From positions 1 to 9,093 of the forward strand of contig CALBTA010000692.1 in NCBI GenBank assembly GCA_937967755.1: a stretch of DNA of 9,093 nucleotides. The letters run 5' to 3'. The position numbers and the translations under genes are program-made. The DNA is from an uncultured Planctomycetaceae bacterium. Lineage in GTDB: Bacteria > Planctomycetota > Planctomycetia > Pirellulales > Pirellulaceae. Below the pieces are notes generated by a model. It saw only the letters and a list, made by a program, of their open reading frames with translations, ran no database searches and was not told where the DNA came from. Below, one piece after another: positions 1 to 6,748 of the stretch; position 1 is the first letter of the stretch, and each line of letters starts with the position of its first letter.

Positions 1-605
1 AGTTCAGCGACATGGGTGCGCGCGTCGCGCTGGCGATGCGGGATTTGGAAATTCGCGGGGCTGGCAACATTCTGGGCACGCAGCAGAGCGGCCACATCGC
101 CGCGGTCGGGTACGAGTTTTACTGCGCCCTGATGGAAAAATGCGTTCGCCGCCTGAAGAAGATGCCGCCCAAGATGTCGATCGACGTGACGATCGACCTG
201 CCCGGCGAGGCGTATCTGCCGCGCGACTACGTTCCCGATATGCGGATGAAAATCGATCTGTATAAGCGGCTCACGCGCATCAGCAGCGATGCGGATTTGA
301 AAGCGTTCGGTGACGAACTGATCGACCGCTTCGGGCCGCTGCCGCCGCCGGTGACGCGGTTGCTATCACTGGTGGAATTAAAGATAGACGCGGCGGTTTG
401 GCAGATTCAATCGATCCATATGGAAGGACGCGACGTAGTATTCACTTACGCATCGGCCGACCGGATCGAACACCTCTCGCGGCTCAACCCGCGGCGGCTT
501 CGCATCGCCGATGACCAGCAAGCGTACCTGCGCATGCGCAGCGCCGACGCCCCCGTCGATCAAATCACGGCGGCGATCAAATCTGTGTTGCGTGCGCGCG
601 GATAA
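1..605 (+). CDS. mfd: Transcription-repair coupling factor Mfd, C-terminal part
   Basis: This is the last 200 codons of Mfd, the ATP-driven translocase that removes RNA polymerase stalled at DNA lesions and recruits UvrA. The reading frame is open from the left edge (first whole codon at position 3), so the start lies outside the window. The segment DLEIRGAGNILG followed by QQSGHIAAVGYEFY (about 45-125) matches the translocase/TRG region that follows the helicase motor in Mfd and RecG. From about 177 on, the sequence fits the C-terminal D7 (TRCF) domain: IDLPGEAYLPRDYVPD, then MRMKIDLYKRL, then DRFGPLPPPV. In the family D7 packs against the UvrA-binding module and keeps it autoinhibited. The protein ends normally at TAA 603-605 with no truncation. 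The family match is clear; only the far C-terminus is variable. Confidence 0.96.
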   Translation, partial: FSDMGARVALAMRDLEIRGAGNILGTQQSGHIAAVGYEFYCALMEKCVRRLKKMPPKMSIDVTIDLPGEAYLPRDYVPDMRMKIDLYKRLTRISSDADLKAFGDELIDRFGPLPPPVTRLLSLVELKIDAAVWQIQSIHMEGRDVVFTYASADRIEHLSRLNPRRLRIADDQQAYLRMRSADAPVDQITAAIKSVLRARG

Positions 606-607
606 CG

Positions 608-617
608 TGCGTATACT
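608..617 (+). promoter_or_regulatory. Possible -10 promoter element behind mfd
   Basis: TATACT at 612-617 is close to a sigma-70 -10 hexamer, with a TG four bases upstream (608-609). The following bases CCCGCGC match, with one change, those after the -10 box of the CYTH gene at 2332, so both may be examples of one promoter type. Transcription would begin near 624 and give the parvulin gene a leader of about 320 bases that contains all the repeats. No good -35 box is visible. The call rests on resemblance alone. Confidence 0.3.
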
Positions 618-638
618 CCCGCGCCCTCGCTGCGCTCA

Positions 639-662
639 TGACAAGGTGAAGGGGTGACAGGG
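639..662. repeat. Short degenerate 8-base tandem repeat
   Basis: Three head-to-tail units, TGACAAGG, TGAAGGGG and TGACAGGG, sit just after mfd. The units differ at one to three positions. It looks like a small intergenic satellite; no function is visible. Confidence 0.5.
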
Positions 663-780
663 TGCGTGTTGCTTCCATGCTTGCGCAATTGTTGCTGCGA
701 TGGCGGTGATGGCGGCTGCAAGGTTTGGGCTTTCGTCAAACTCAGACCGGCGGGATGTTCGATAAGGATTACACGAAACT

Positions 781-801
781 CCCTCTCCCGCTGGGAGAGG
801 G
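781..801. repeat. Dispersed CCCTCTCCC/GGGAGAGGG hairpin repeat
   Basis: A perfect 9-base inverted repeat, CCCTCTCCC (781-789) and GGGAGAGGG (793-801), is separated by a 3-base GCT loop and followed by CCGGGATGAGGGC. From memory, this pattern is a widespread intergenic repeat in GC-rich bacteria. No T-run follows on either side, so a terminator role is not supported. Its translation explains the SLSRWERAG-like peptide in the spurious frame across it. Confidence 0.7.
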
Positions 802-822
802 CCGGGATGAGGGCTGAAAAAA

Positions 823-849
823 GTGAGCCGCCCGGCGCTAGCCGCGGGT
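823..849 (+). repeat. Dispersed 27-base repeat, copy 1
   Basis: This copy begins GTGAGCCGCC and carries the core GGCGCTAGCCGCGGGT. It differs from the copy at 864-890 at one base only (position 11: C here, A there). The core contains the palindrome GCTAGC. Confidence 0.7.
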
Positions 850-863
850 AATTTGGAAGAAGC

Positions 864-929
864 GTGAGCCGCCAGGCGCTAGCCGCGGGTGAGTTACCAC
901 CTACCGGCGGCTAGCGCCTTGCCGCTCAG
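864..929. repeat. Inverted pair of the 27-base repeat, forming a long hairpin
   Basis: Copy 2 (864-890) and copy 3 (903-929, opposite orientation) match at 23 of 27 positions when one is reverse-complemented, including a perfect 13-base stretch, AGGCGCTAGCCGC (874-886) against 907-919. The loop is 12 bases (891-902). A transcript through here could fold into a very stable hairpin ending three bases before the ribosome binding site of the parvulin gene. The arrangement is typical of REP-like intergenic palindromes; mobilisation by a transposase elsewhere in the genome is inference. Confidence 0.7.
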
Positions 930-931
930 TC

Positions 932-936
932 GAGGA
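932..936 (+). promoter_or_regulatory. Ribosome binding site of the parvulin gene
   Basis: GAGGA lies nine bases before ATG 946. It decides the start: the longer in-frame GTG at 889 has no such site and falls inside repeat copy 2, and using it would put 19 repeat-derived residues in front of a clean signal peptide. Confidence 0.65.
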
Positions 937-945
937 ACCAACGGA

Positions 946-2274
946 ATGATTGCTTTGAACTGGCCAAAATTACACCGCTCGACGCGGCTGCCGCTGGCCG
1001 TGCTGCTGGCCTGTGCGTTAAGCAATTTCGCCGTCGCCCAACCGCAGTACCCTTCGACCGGCGGCTACCCTTCCACAACAGGGCCCAGATATCAGCAGCG
1101 CCCGGCACCCGTTGCGAACTACCCTTCGACCGAAGGGGCCCGCGCGAATCAGCCGTACAACAATCAACCGTACAACGAACCGTACGGGCGGGCGTACCAC
1201 GAAACGCAGCGGGGTTACCCGACCACCGAGTCGCTGGGGCCGTACAACGACTATCAGCAGCGAAACGAATTGCTGCCAAACTTCGAGCAAGATCGACGGG
1301 TCGGCCGGCAGCCCGCTCCGCCGCAGCGGGAACCTTTCCAGCCGGCAAAACAGATCGCCATTGTCCGTACCGATTCCATCCTGGCGGGTGACTTGCTCGG
1401 CGAGATTAACCAGATGCTGGCACCTTACCAGGGCAAAGCGACTGAAGAGCAATTGGAAGAGCAGCGCCAACTGCTCATGCAAAAGCTGCTGCCGCAGACG
1501 ATTCAAACGAAGATTCTGTACCAGGAGTTGGTGGCGACCCTGCCGCCGGAGGCCCTGCCGCAGATTCAAAACAAATTGGCCAACGAATTCGACGAGAAGC
1601 AACTTCCGGTATTGATGGAACGGGCCAAGGTCAACTCGCCCGCCGAGTTGGATGCCGAGCTTCGAAAGTTCGGTACGTCGATCGACAAACAGCGCCGCCA
1701 GTTTTCCGAACAGGTGTTGGCCCGCGAAGTGGTGCGGCAGAACGTCGAGACCGAACCAGCCGTCAGCCACCAAGAGATGCTGCAATACTATCAGCAGAAT
1801 GCGGCTGATTACGAGCGGCCCGCCCGTGTGCGTTGGGAAGAGTTGGCCGTTCGCATTGATGAGTTTCCGAGCAAGGCCGAAGCCTATCGGGCGATTGCCA
1901 ACATGGGCAACCGCGTGCTGCGCGGGGCGGCGTTTTCGCGTGTCGCCCGTGAGCAGTCGCAAGGCTTCACCGCCGACAACGGCGGCTGGCACGATTGGAC
2001 GCTGAAGAACAGCCTGAAGGCGAAGGACATCGAAAGGGCGATTTACGAAATGCCCGCCGGGCAACTCAGCAACATTATTGAAAGCGACTGGGGCTTTCAC
2101 ATCGTGCGGGTGCTCGACCGCGAAGACGCCGGCCGGGTGCCCTTCTTCCAAGAGCAGGTCCGCATCAAAGCGAAACTGCAAAAAGAAAAACGCGATTCCC
2201 AGGTGGAAGAGTACGTTGCCAAGCTAAAAGCCCGCACCCGGGTTTGGACGATTTACGACGACGGGGAAGGTTGA
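946..2274 (+). CDS. Secreted SurA-like parvulin peptidyl-prolyl isomerase
   Basis: A 442-residue exported foldase/chaperone that probably helps envelope or secreted proteins fold by isomerising peptide bonds before proline. Residues 1-31 form a classical signal peptide: basic start (KLHRSTR), hydrophobic core LPLAVLLACAL, and an AVA cleavage site before QPQ. A Y/P/Q/N-rich linker of about 90 residues follows, with YPST-type repeats. A charged helical region (about 135-285) resembles the SurA N-domain. The single parvulin (PpiC/rotamase) domain covers about 290-390, with GGWHDW near 346 and WGFHIVRVLDR near 382-392. A final helix, VRIKAKLQKEKRDSQVEEY, is as in SurA/PpiD-type proteins. Location downstream of mfd recurs in several bacterial groups as far as I recall. 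The specific client proteins are unknown. Confidence 0.9.
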   Translation: MIALNWPKLHRSTRLPLAVLLACALSNFAVAQPQYPSTGGYPSTTGPRYQQRPAPVANYPSTEGARANQPYNNQPYNEPYGRAYHETQRGYPTTESLGPYNDYQQRNELLPNFEQDRRVGRQPAPPQREPFQPAKQIAIVRTDSILAGDLLGEINQMLAPYQGKATEEQLEEQRQLLMQKLLPQTIQTKILYQELVATLPPEALPQIQNKLANEFDEKQLPVLMERAKVNSPAELDAELRKFGTSIDKQRRQFSEQVLAREVVRQNVETEPAVSHQEMLQYYQQNAADYERPARVRWEELAVRIDEFPSKAEAYRAIANMGNRVLRGAAFSRVAREQSQGFTADNGGWHDWTLKNSLKAKDIERAIYEMPAGQLSNIIESDWGFHIVRVLDREDAGRVPFFQEQVRIKAKLQKEKRDSQVEEYVAKLKARTRVWTIYDDGEG

Positions 2275-2328
2275 ACGCAATCTGATTCGTTGGTCCGAGA
2301 GTGCCGTCCGGATTTCGAAGGCGCGAAG

Positions 2329-2337
2329 TGTTATACT
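2329..2337 (+). promoter_or_regulatory. Extended -10 promoter, probably giving a leaderless CYTH mRNA
   Basis: TGTTATACT is an extended -10 element (TG, one base, then TATACT at 2332-2337). Transcription would start about seven bases after the hexamer, at or one base before the A of ATG 2345. There is no Shine-Dalgarno sequence in front of that ATG, which agrees with a leaderless transcript. No convincing -35 box is seen at 16-18 bases spacing, as is common for extended -10 promoters. Confidence 0.5.
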
Positions 2338-2344
2338 GCCGCGC

Positions 2345-2875
2345 ATGTCAGCTTCGCCCCGCCGGAATTTGGAGATCAAAGCCCGCGTCCGCTCGCTGGC
2401 CGACGCGCGACAAGTTGCTTCCGAAGTCGCCACGGAATCGCTGGGGGTGCTGCATCAGGTCGATACGTTTTTCCCGTGCGCCAAAGGGCGGTTGAAAGTT
2501 CGCCAGGAAAAAGGGCGGCCCGCGGAACTGATCGCCTACCAGCGGCCGACTTCGCCTGGTGCCAAGGCGAGCGATTACTTTCTGATTGAGGTAGCCGACG
2601 CCGAAGGATTGATCGCGGGTTTGACGAGTACTCTCGGCGTTGGGCAAATCGTTCGTAAGCGCCGCGAGGTCTTTCTGTATCGCAACGTGCGCATCCACCT
2701 CGACCAAGTGGCCGGGCTGGGCGAATTCTTGGAGTTGGAATCGGTCGTAGGCGCAGGAACGGACGAGGAAACGGCCGCTCGGCGGTTGGAGGAATTGATC
2801 GCGAAATTCCCGATCGATCCGGCGGACCTCATCGCGGCATCCTATGCCGAATTGATCACCGCCGGCGAGCAATGA
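2345..2875 (+). CDS. CYTH-domain protein (class IV adenylate cyclase / triphosphatase fold)
   Basis: A 176-residue cytoplasmic protein filling one CYTH domain, the tunnel-shaped fold that binds phosphate-rich ligands (ATP, thiamine triphosphate, polyphosphate) with metal ions. Visible landmarks are NLEIKARV at 8-15, DTFFPCAKGRLKVRQ with the basic strand, ELIAYQRP, KRREVFLYRNVRIHLD, and the acidic GLGEFLELE. These fit the CyaB-like branch. The hallmark ExExK motif appears as N-x-E-x-K (N8, E10, K12), so the first glutamate is replaced. The ATG at 2345 follows the promoter directly and is the natural start. The substrate cannot be decided from sequence: adenylate cyclase, thiamine triphosphatase or inorganic triphosphatase activity are all possible. 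Neighbours give no clue, and the 69-base gap behind the parvulin gene plus its own promoter argues for separate transcription. Confidence 0.88.
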   Translation: MSASPRRNLEIKARVRSLADARQVASEVATESLGVLHQVDTFFPCAKGRLKVRQEKGRPAELIAYQRPTSPGAKASDYFLIEVADAEGLIAGLTSTLGVGQIVRKRREVFLYRNVRIHLDQVAGLGEFLELESVVGAGTDEETAARRLEELIAKFPIDPADLIAASYAELITAGEQ

Positions 2876-2907
2876 AGCAGGCCCACCGCGCAAAAATTCA
2901 TTGCTGA

Positions 2908-2957
2908 AATCCCAATTCCAGCGTAAGCTGGAGGAAAGCCGCCAATTCTTTGGGATT
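2908..2957 (+). other. Possible structured leader before the large lipoprotein gene
   Basis: AATCCCAA (2908-2915) is complementary to TTGGGATT (2950-2957). Inside it TCCAGC (2917-2922) pairs with GCTGGA (2927-2932) across a GTAA loop, which is of GNRA type. The structure ends eight bases before ATG 2966. GGAGGA (2930-2935) overlaps the inner stem but lies 30 bases before the ATG, too far to serve as its ribosome binding site. A regulatory role is speculative. Confidence 0.3.
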
Positions 2958-2965
2958 CTTGCTTG

Positions 2966-5900
2966 ATGCCGCGAATTACCCCATTTTCGATATTGCTCGC
3001 AATCACACTGGCGATAGCAGGTTGCCGGCGCGGCGAGGACTCGCCCGCTCAACCATCGCCACGCGGTAGCGAACATCCGGTCGAAGTAGTCAGCACGACC
3101 ATCCCCGCGCCGGAAGCCGAACGCCCACCACGTGATGGGCCGCTGTTCATGCGGCTTTCCGCGGAAACAACCGGCATCGATTTCCGCGAAGTAATCGATA
3201 CGAGCCACCCTAAGAAGTTCCTTTACAACTCGGGCTTTGCCTGCGGTGGCGTCGCGTTGGGTGATATCGACGGCGATGGACGGGTTGATTTGTTCGTCGT
3301 CGGCAACCGCGGGGCCAATCGCCTGTACCGCCAGAGCGGTGAGTTTCAGTTCGAAGATATCTCAGCCTCCGCGGGTATCGAAGGGGGCGATGACGACTGG
3401 GGGTCGGGTGCGGCGATGGTCGATATCGACGGCGATGATGATTTGGACATCTACGTTTGCAACTACGACCGGCCCAATCAGTTGTTCCTCAACACAACGC
3501 ACGAAGACCGCGCACCGAAGTTTGTGGAATCAGCCGCGGCGTTCGGGTTGGACATTGCCGATGCCTGCTTGATGCCGTACTTCTGCGACTACGACCGCGA
3601 TGGCGACTTGGATGTCTACATCGTCTGCTACAACCTCTACCCGCCCGGTGGCTATCCGGCCAACGCGGACGAAGTTTACGAACAAGTTGGCCCGCGGCCG
3701 GCGTTCAAAGGCGACTTCGGCAAGTACTACCAGTTTCTGCCGGTGGGCGAAAATCAGGTGACCGTTTCGATCCGCGGGCGGCGCGATTACCTGATGAGGA
3801 ACAACGGCCCGGATGAAAACCAACAGATTGAATTTTCCGACGTGACCGAGCAGGCCGGAATTTACCAGCCCGGTTTCGGCCTCGCAGCGCATTGGTGGGA
3901 CTACGACGCCGACGGCGACTTCGATTTGTACGTCGCCAACGATCTGGAAGACCCGGATCATCTTTACCGCAACAACGGCGACGGCAGTTTCACGGACGTC
4001 ATAAAAGAGGTCGTTCCGCACACACCCTATTTTTCGATGGGCACGGCCGCAGGCGACGTGAACAACGACGGGCTGGTTGACTTTATGGCGCTCGACATGG
4101 CCGCGACCACGCACTTTAAGGCGAAGGTCAGCATGGGTGAGATGCGGAGCTTGGAAAAAGATGTGCTGGAAAATTCCGTCCCGCGGCAGGTGATGCGAAA
4201 CGCCCTGTACGTGAACGCGGGCAACGGCCGAATGTTGGAAGGGGCGTTTCTGGCGGGGGTCGCCAAGACCGATTGGTCGTGGTCGCCTGCGCTGGCCGAC
4301 TTCGACGGCGACGGCCGATTGGATCTGTTCGTCACCAACGGTATGACGCGGCTGTTCACCGATTCCGATCGTAAGATTCCGCTCGAGCAATGGGTCGGCC
4401 GTTCCGAGTTTGAAGTTCACCAAGACGCGCCGACCAACCCCGAACAGAATCTGGCTTTCGTCAACCGTGGCGACTTGAAATTCGCTGATGCCAGCAAGCG
4501 TTGGGGCCTCGCCGGTGTCGGAATGAGTTTCGCCGCGGCCTACGGCGACCTCGATGCCGATGGCGATTTGGACCTGGTCGTCGCGAACTTGGATGAGTCG
4601 CTGGGCGTTTACCGCAACGAATCGGCCGGTGGTAACTGCGTGGTCCGATTGCAAGCCGGTGGAAAGAACCGCCACGGCGTGGGGGCGGTTGTTACCTTGA
4701 AGACGGAAAGCGGAACGCAAACCCGCGTGCTGCATCCGCAGTCGGGCTTCGCTTCCTGCCATGACCGAGGGTTGCACTTCGGCCTGGGTGACGCGAAAAA
4801 GATCGAAAGCATTCAAGTCCAATGGCCCGATGGCGAAACGCAAACGCTTGGCCCATTGCCGGTAAAGGCGAACCTGCTTATTCGCCGCGATGAAAACGAG
4901 ACCAGCCCGCCAACCGAAAGCGATCAGCCGCTGCGCTGGTTTGAACCGTTGGAACTTCCGCTGCAAGCGGCCCACCGGGAACAACCGTACGACGACTTCG
5001 CCGATCAGCCGCTGCTGCCCAACAAGCTGTCGCAACTGGGCCCGGGTATCGCTTGCGGCGATATCGACGGCGACGGCGATGACGATTTCTACCTGGGCGG
5101 GGCGGCCGGGCAAAGCGGAACGTTGTTGCGCAACGACGACGGCCGGATCGTTTCGGTCCGCGCCCAAAGCGATTTGTCAATTGACAACCCGCAAGCCGAC
5201 CCTTTCGCCGCCGACGCCGCGTGCGAAGATGCCGGCTGCCTGCTGTTTGATGCCGACGGCGATGATGATTTGGATCTTTACGTCGTCAGCGGTAGCTACG
5301 AGCATGACGAAGATTCCGCCGAACTGCGCGACCGTTTGTACTTGAACGACGGGGCGGGGCAATTTCAGAAAGCCGACGCTGAATCGATCCCGGGCGATGC
5401 CATCTGCGGCGGTGCGGTTTGCGCGGCCGATTTCGACCGCGACGGCGACTTGGACCTGTTCGTGGCCGGACGTCTGACGCCCAAGAAGTACCCGTTGCCG
5501 GGAGTCAGCCGCCTGCTTGTCAACGAATCAGCCGAGGGGAAAGTTCGCTTCACCGATCAAACCGAAACGATCGCCACCGGGCTTTCCCGCTGCGGCATGG
5601 TCACCGCCGCCTGCTGGTCCGACGCCGACGGCGACGGTTGGGTTGACTTGCTGGTGACTTGTGAATGGAGCCCGGTTCGCTTCTTCAAGAACAACCAAGG
5701 GCGGCTGGAAGAGCGAACGAGGCAAGCCAGCCTATCCGGTGTGCTCGGGTGGTTCAGCGGCATCGCCGCCCGCGATTTGGACAACGACGGCGATATCGAT
5801 TACGTCGTCACCAACACCGGGTACAACACGAAGTACAAGGCTTCGCCCGACGCCCCCGTCGCGATTTACTACGGCAAGTTCGGCGACCAAGAGCAGCCGC

Positions 5901-6736
5901 ATTTGGTGGAAGCGACCAAGCACGATTCGCACTTTCTTCCCGTTCGGGGGCGAAGCTGCTCGTCGTCGGCTATGCCGCATTTGTCTGCGAAGTTTCCATC
6001 GTACCGGGCGTTCGCCTCGGCGTCGCTGGAAGACATCTATGAGGACCACTGCCTGGAATCGGCCGATCATTGGGTCGCGAATGAATTGGCGTCAGGCGTG
6101 CTGCGCAACGACGGCAGCGGCAAGTTTCAGTTCGAGCCGTTGCCGCGGATTGCGCAGATCAGCCCCGGCTTTTCAGTCGCCGTCAGCGAATTCAACGGCG
6201 ACCCGTACCCTGATGTCTATCTGGTGCAAAATTCCTTCAGCCCCCAGATCGAAACCGGCCGGCACGATGGCGGGTTGAGCCAGTTGCTAGTCGGCCAACG
6301 CGACGGAACGCTGGCTGTCGTTCCCGCCCGCCGAAGCGGCTTGAGCATCTGGGGTGACGCGAAATCGTTGGCGGTTAGCGACGTCGATGCCGATGGGCAG
6401 CCCGATATTTTCGTCGGCGTGAACGACGATCGGGCGGCCGCATTTCGTGCGGCCAACGCTGGTACTGTTGTGCCGGTGAGGCTGCGCGGTCCCTCTGGCA
6501 ACCGCACCGGCGTAGGAGCGAAAGTCACTTTCGAAACCACCGACCGCCAGCGGCAAACGGCTGAGGTGACCGCCGGCAGCGGCTACCTTTCGCAGTCGAC
6601 AGCCACGATGTTCTTCGGCGTTGCGAAAAGTGCATCCCCCGCCCGCATCGAAGTCCGCTGGCCCGACGGCACGACGACCAGCCAGAAGATCGAGACCCAG
6701 CCAAATGAGGGGGCGGCTATCGAGATCGCCCGATAA
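2966..6736 (+). CDS. Giant lipoprotein with two VCBS/FG-GAP propellers and two ASPIC/UnbV domains (CRTAC1 type)
   Basis: A 1256-residue exported lipoprotein. Residues 1-20 are a lipoprotein signal with lipobox IAGC (Cys20). It is built from two similar units. Unit 1 has seven calcium-binding-type DxDxDG repeats starting near residues 99, 152, 207, 311, 363, 444 and 527, then an ASPIC/UnbV domain (about 557-641, containing VQWPDGETQTL). Unit 2 has repeats near 698, 761, 821, 885, 936, 1074 and 1138 (1074 is degenerate, EFNGDPYPD), then a second ASPIC/UnbV domain (about 1168-1250, VRWPDGTTT). Seven repeats each suggest two seven-bladed propellers. The linker into unit 2 (DDFADQPLLPNKLSQLGPGI) is typical of large Bacteroidetes and Planctomycetes members, so the layout is known although the function is not; adhesion or glycan binding are guesses. 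ATG 2966 follows a TTG at 2963, and an in-frame TAA at 2924 rules out earlier starts. No good ribosome binding site is seen. Confidence 0.92.
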   Translation: MPRITPFSILLAITLAIAGCRRGEDSPAQPSPRGSEHPVEVVSTTIPAPEAERPPRDGPLFMRLSAETTGIDFREVIDTSHPKKFLYNSGFACGGVALGDIDGDGRVDLFVVGNRGANRLYRQSGEFQFEDISASAGIEGGDDDWGSGAAMVDIDGDDDLDIYVCNYDRPNQLFLNTTHEDRAPKFVESAAAFGLDIADACLMPYFCDYDRDGDLDVYIVCYNLYPPGGYPANADEVYEQVGPRPAFKGDFGKYYQFLPVGENQVTVSIRGRRDYLMRNNGPDENQQIEFSDVTEQAGIYQPGFGLAAHWWDYDADGDFDLYVANDLEDPDHLYRNNGDGSFTDVIKEVVPHTPYFSMGTAAGDVNNDGLVDFMALDMAATTHFKAKVSMGEMRSLEKDVLENSVPRQVMRNALYVNAGNGRMLEGAFLAGVAKTDWSWSPALADFDGDGRLDLFVTNGMTRLFTDSDRKIPLEQWVGRSEFEVHQDAPTNPEQNLAFVNRGDLKFADASKRWGLAGVGMSFAAAYGDLDADGDLDLVVANLDESLGVYRNESAGGNCVVRLQAGGKNRHGVGAVVTLKTESGTQTRVLHPQSGFASCHDRGLHFGLGDAKKIESIQVQWPDGETQTLGPLPVKANLLIRRDENETSPPTESDQPLRWFEPLELPLQAAHREQPYDDFADQPLLPNKLSQLGPGIACGDIDGDGDDDFYLGGAAGQSGTLLRNDDGRIVSVRAQSDLSIDNPQADPFAADAACEDAGCLLFDADGDDDLDLYVVSGSYEHDEDSAELRDRLYLNDGAGQFQKADAESIPGDAICGGAVCAADFDRDGDLDLFVAGRLTPKKYPLPGVSRLLVNESAEGKVRFTDQTETIATGLSRCGMVTAACWSDADGDGWVDLLVTCEWSPVRFFKNNQGRLEERTRQASLSGVLGWFSGIAARDLDNDGDIDYVVTNTGYNTKYKASPDAPVAIYYGKFGDQEQPHLVEATKHDSHFLPVRGRSCSSSAMPHLSAKFPSYRAFASASLEDIYEDHCLESADHWVANELASGVLRNDGSGKFQFEPLPRIAQISPGFSVAVSEFNGDPYPDVYLVQNSFSPQIETGRHDGGLSQLLVGQRDGTLAVVPARRSGLSIWGDAKSLAVSDVDADGQPDIFVGVNDDRAAAFRAANAGTVVPVRLRGPSGNRTGVGAKVTFETTDRQRQTAEVTAGSGYLSQSTATMFFGVAKSASPARIEVRWPDGTTTSQKIETQPNEGAAIEIAR

Positions 6737-6748
6737 CGCACCGTAAGG

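Larger units (their letters stand above)
606..945. other. Non-coding gap between mfd and the parvulin gene
   Basis: These 340 bases hold no gene I can support. They contain, in order, a TATACT promoter-like motif, a three-unit 8-base tandem repeat, a perfect CCCTCTCCC/GGGAGAGGG hairpin, three copies of a 27-base dispersed repeat (the last one inverted), and the ribosome binding site of the next gene. A 65-codon GTG-started frame (654-851) crosses the region, but its second half is only the translation of the repeats, and the first half has no recognisable composition or family. The density of repeats suggests an insertion-tolerant spacer rather than a long regulated leader. Confidence 0.7.

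Noticed and set aside
699..716. Two 9-base units GATGGCGGT and GATGGCGGC in tandem
   Set aside because: Only two units in GC-rich DNA; chance is sufficient.
654..851. 65-codon GTG-started frame in the gap behind mfd
   Set aside because: Its second half is the translation of two dispersed repeats; the first half has no recognisable protein features and no ribosome binding site.
889..945. Upstream GTG start for the parvulin gene
   Set aside because: It lies in a repeat copy, lacks a ribosome binding site, and would bury a clear signal peptide that begins at ATG 946.
1018..2181. 387-codon open frame on the minus strand
   Set aside because: Antisense to the parvulin gene; composition is the mirror of its codons and no family is recognised.
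2348..3208. 286-codon open frame on the minus strand
   Set aside because: Runs across the CYTH gene, the intergenic leader and the lipoprotein start; no recognisable motif.
3530..5167. 545-codon open frame on the minus strand
   Set aside because: Antisense to repeated Asp/Gly-rich codons of the propeller, which naturally leave the opposite strand free of stops; its valine- and alanine-rich product is typical of such shadows.
3260..6420. Recurring GACGGCGATGG-like DNA words
   Set aside because: They encode the DxDxDG calcium-binding repeats and are explained by the protein; they are not a DNA-level repeat array or CRISPR.
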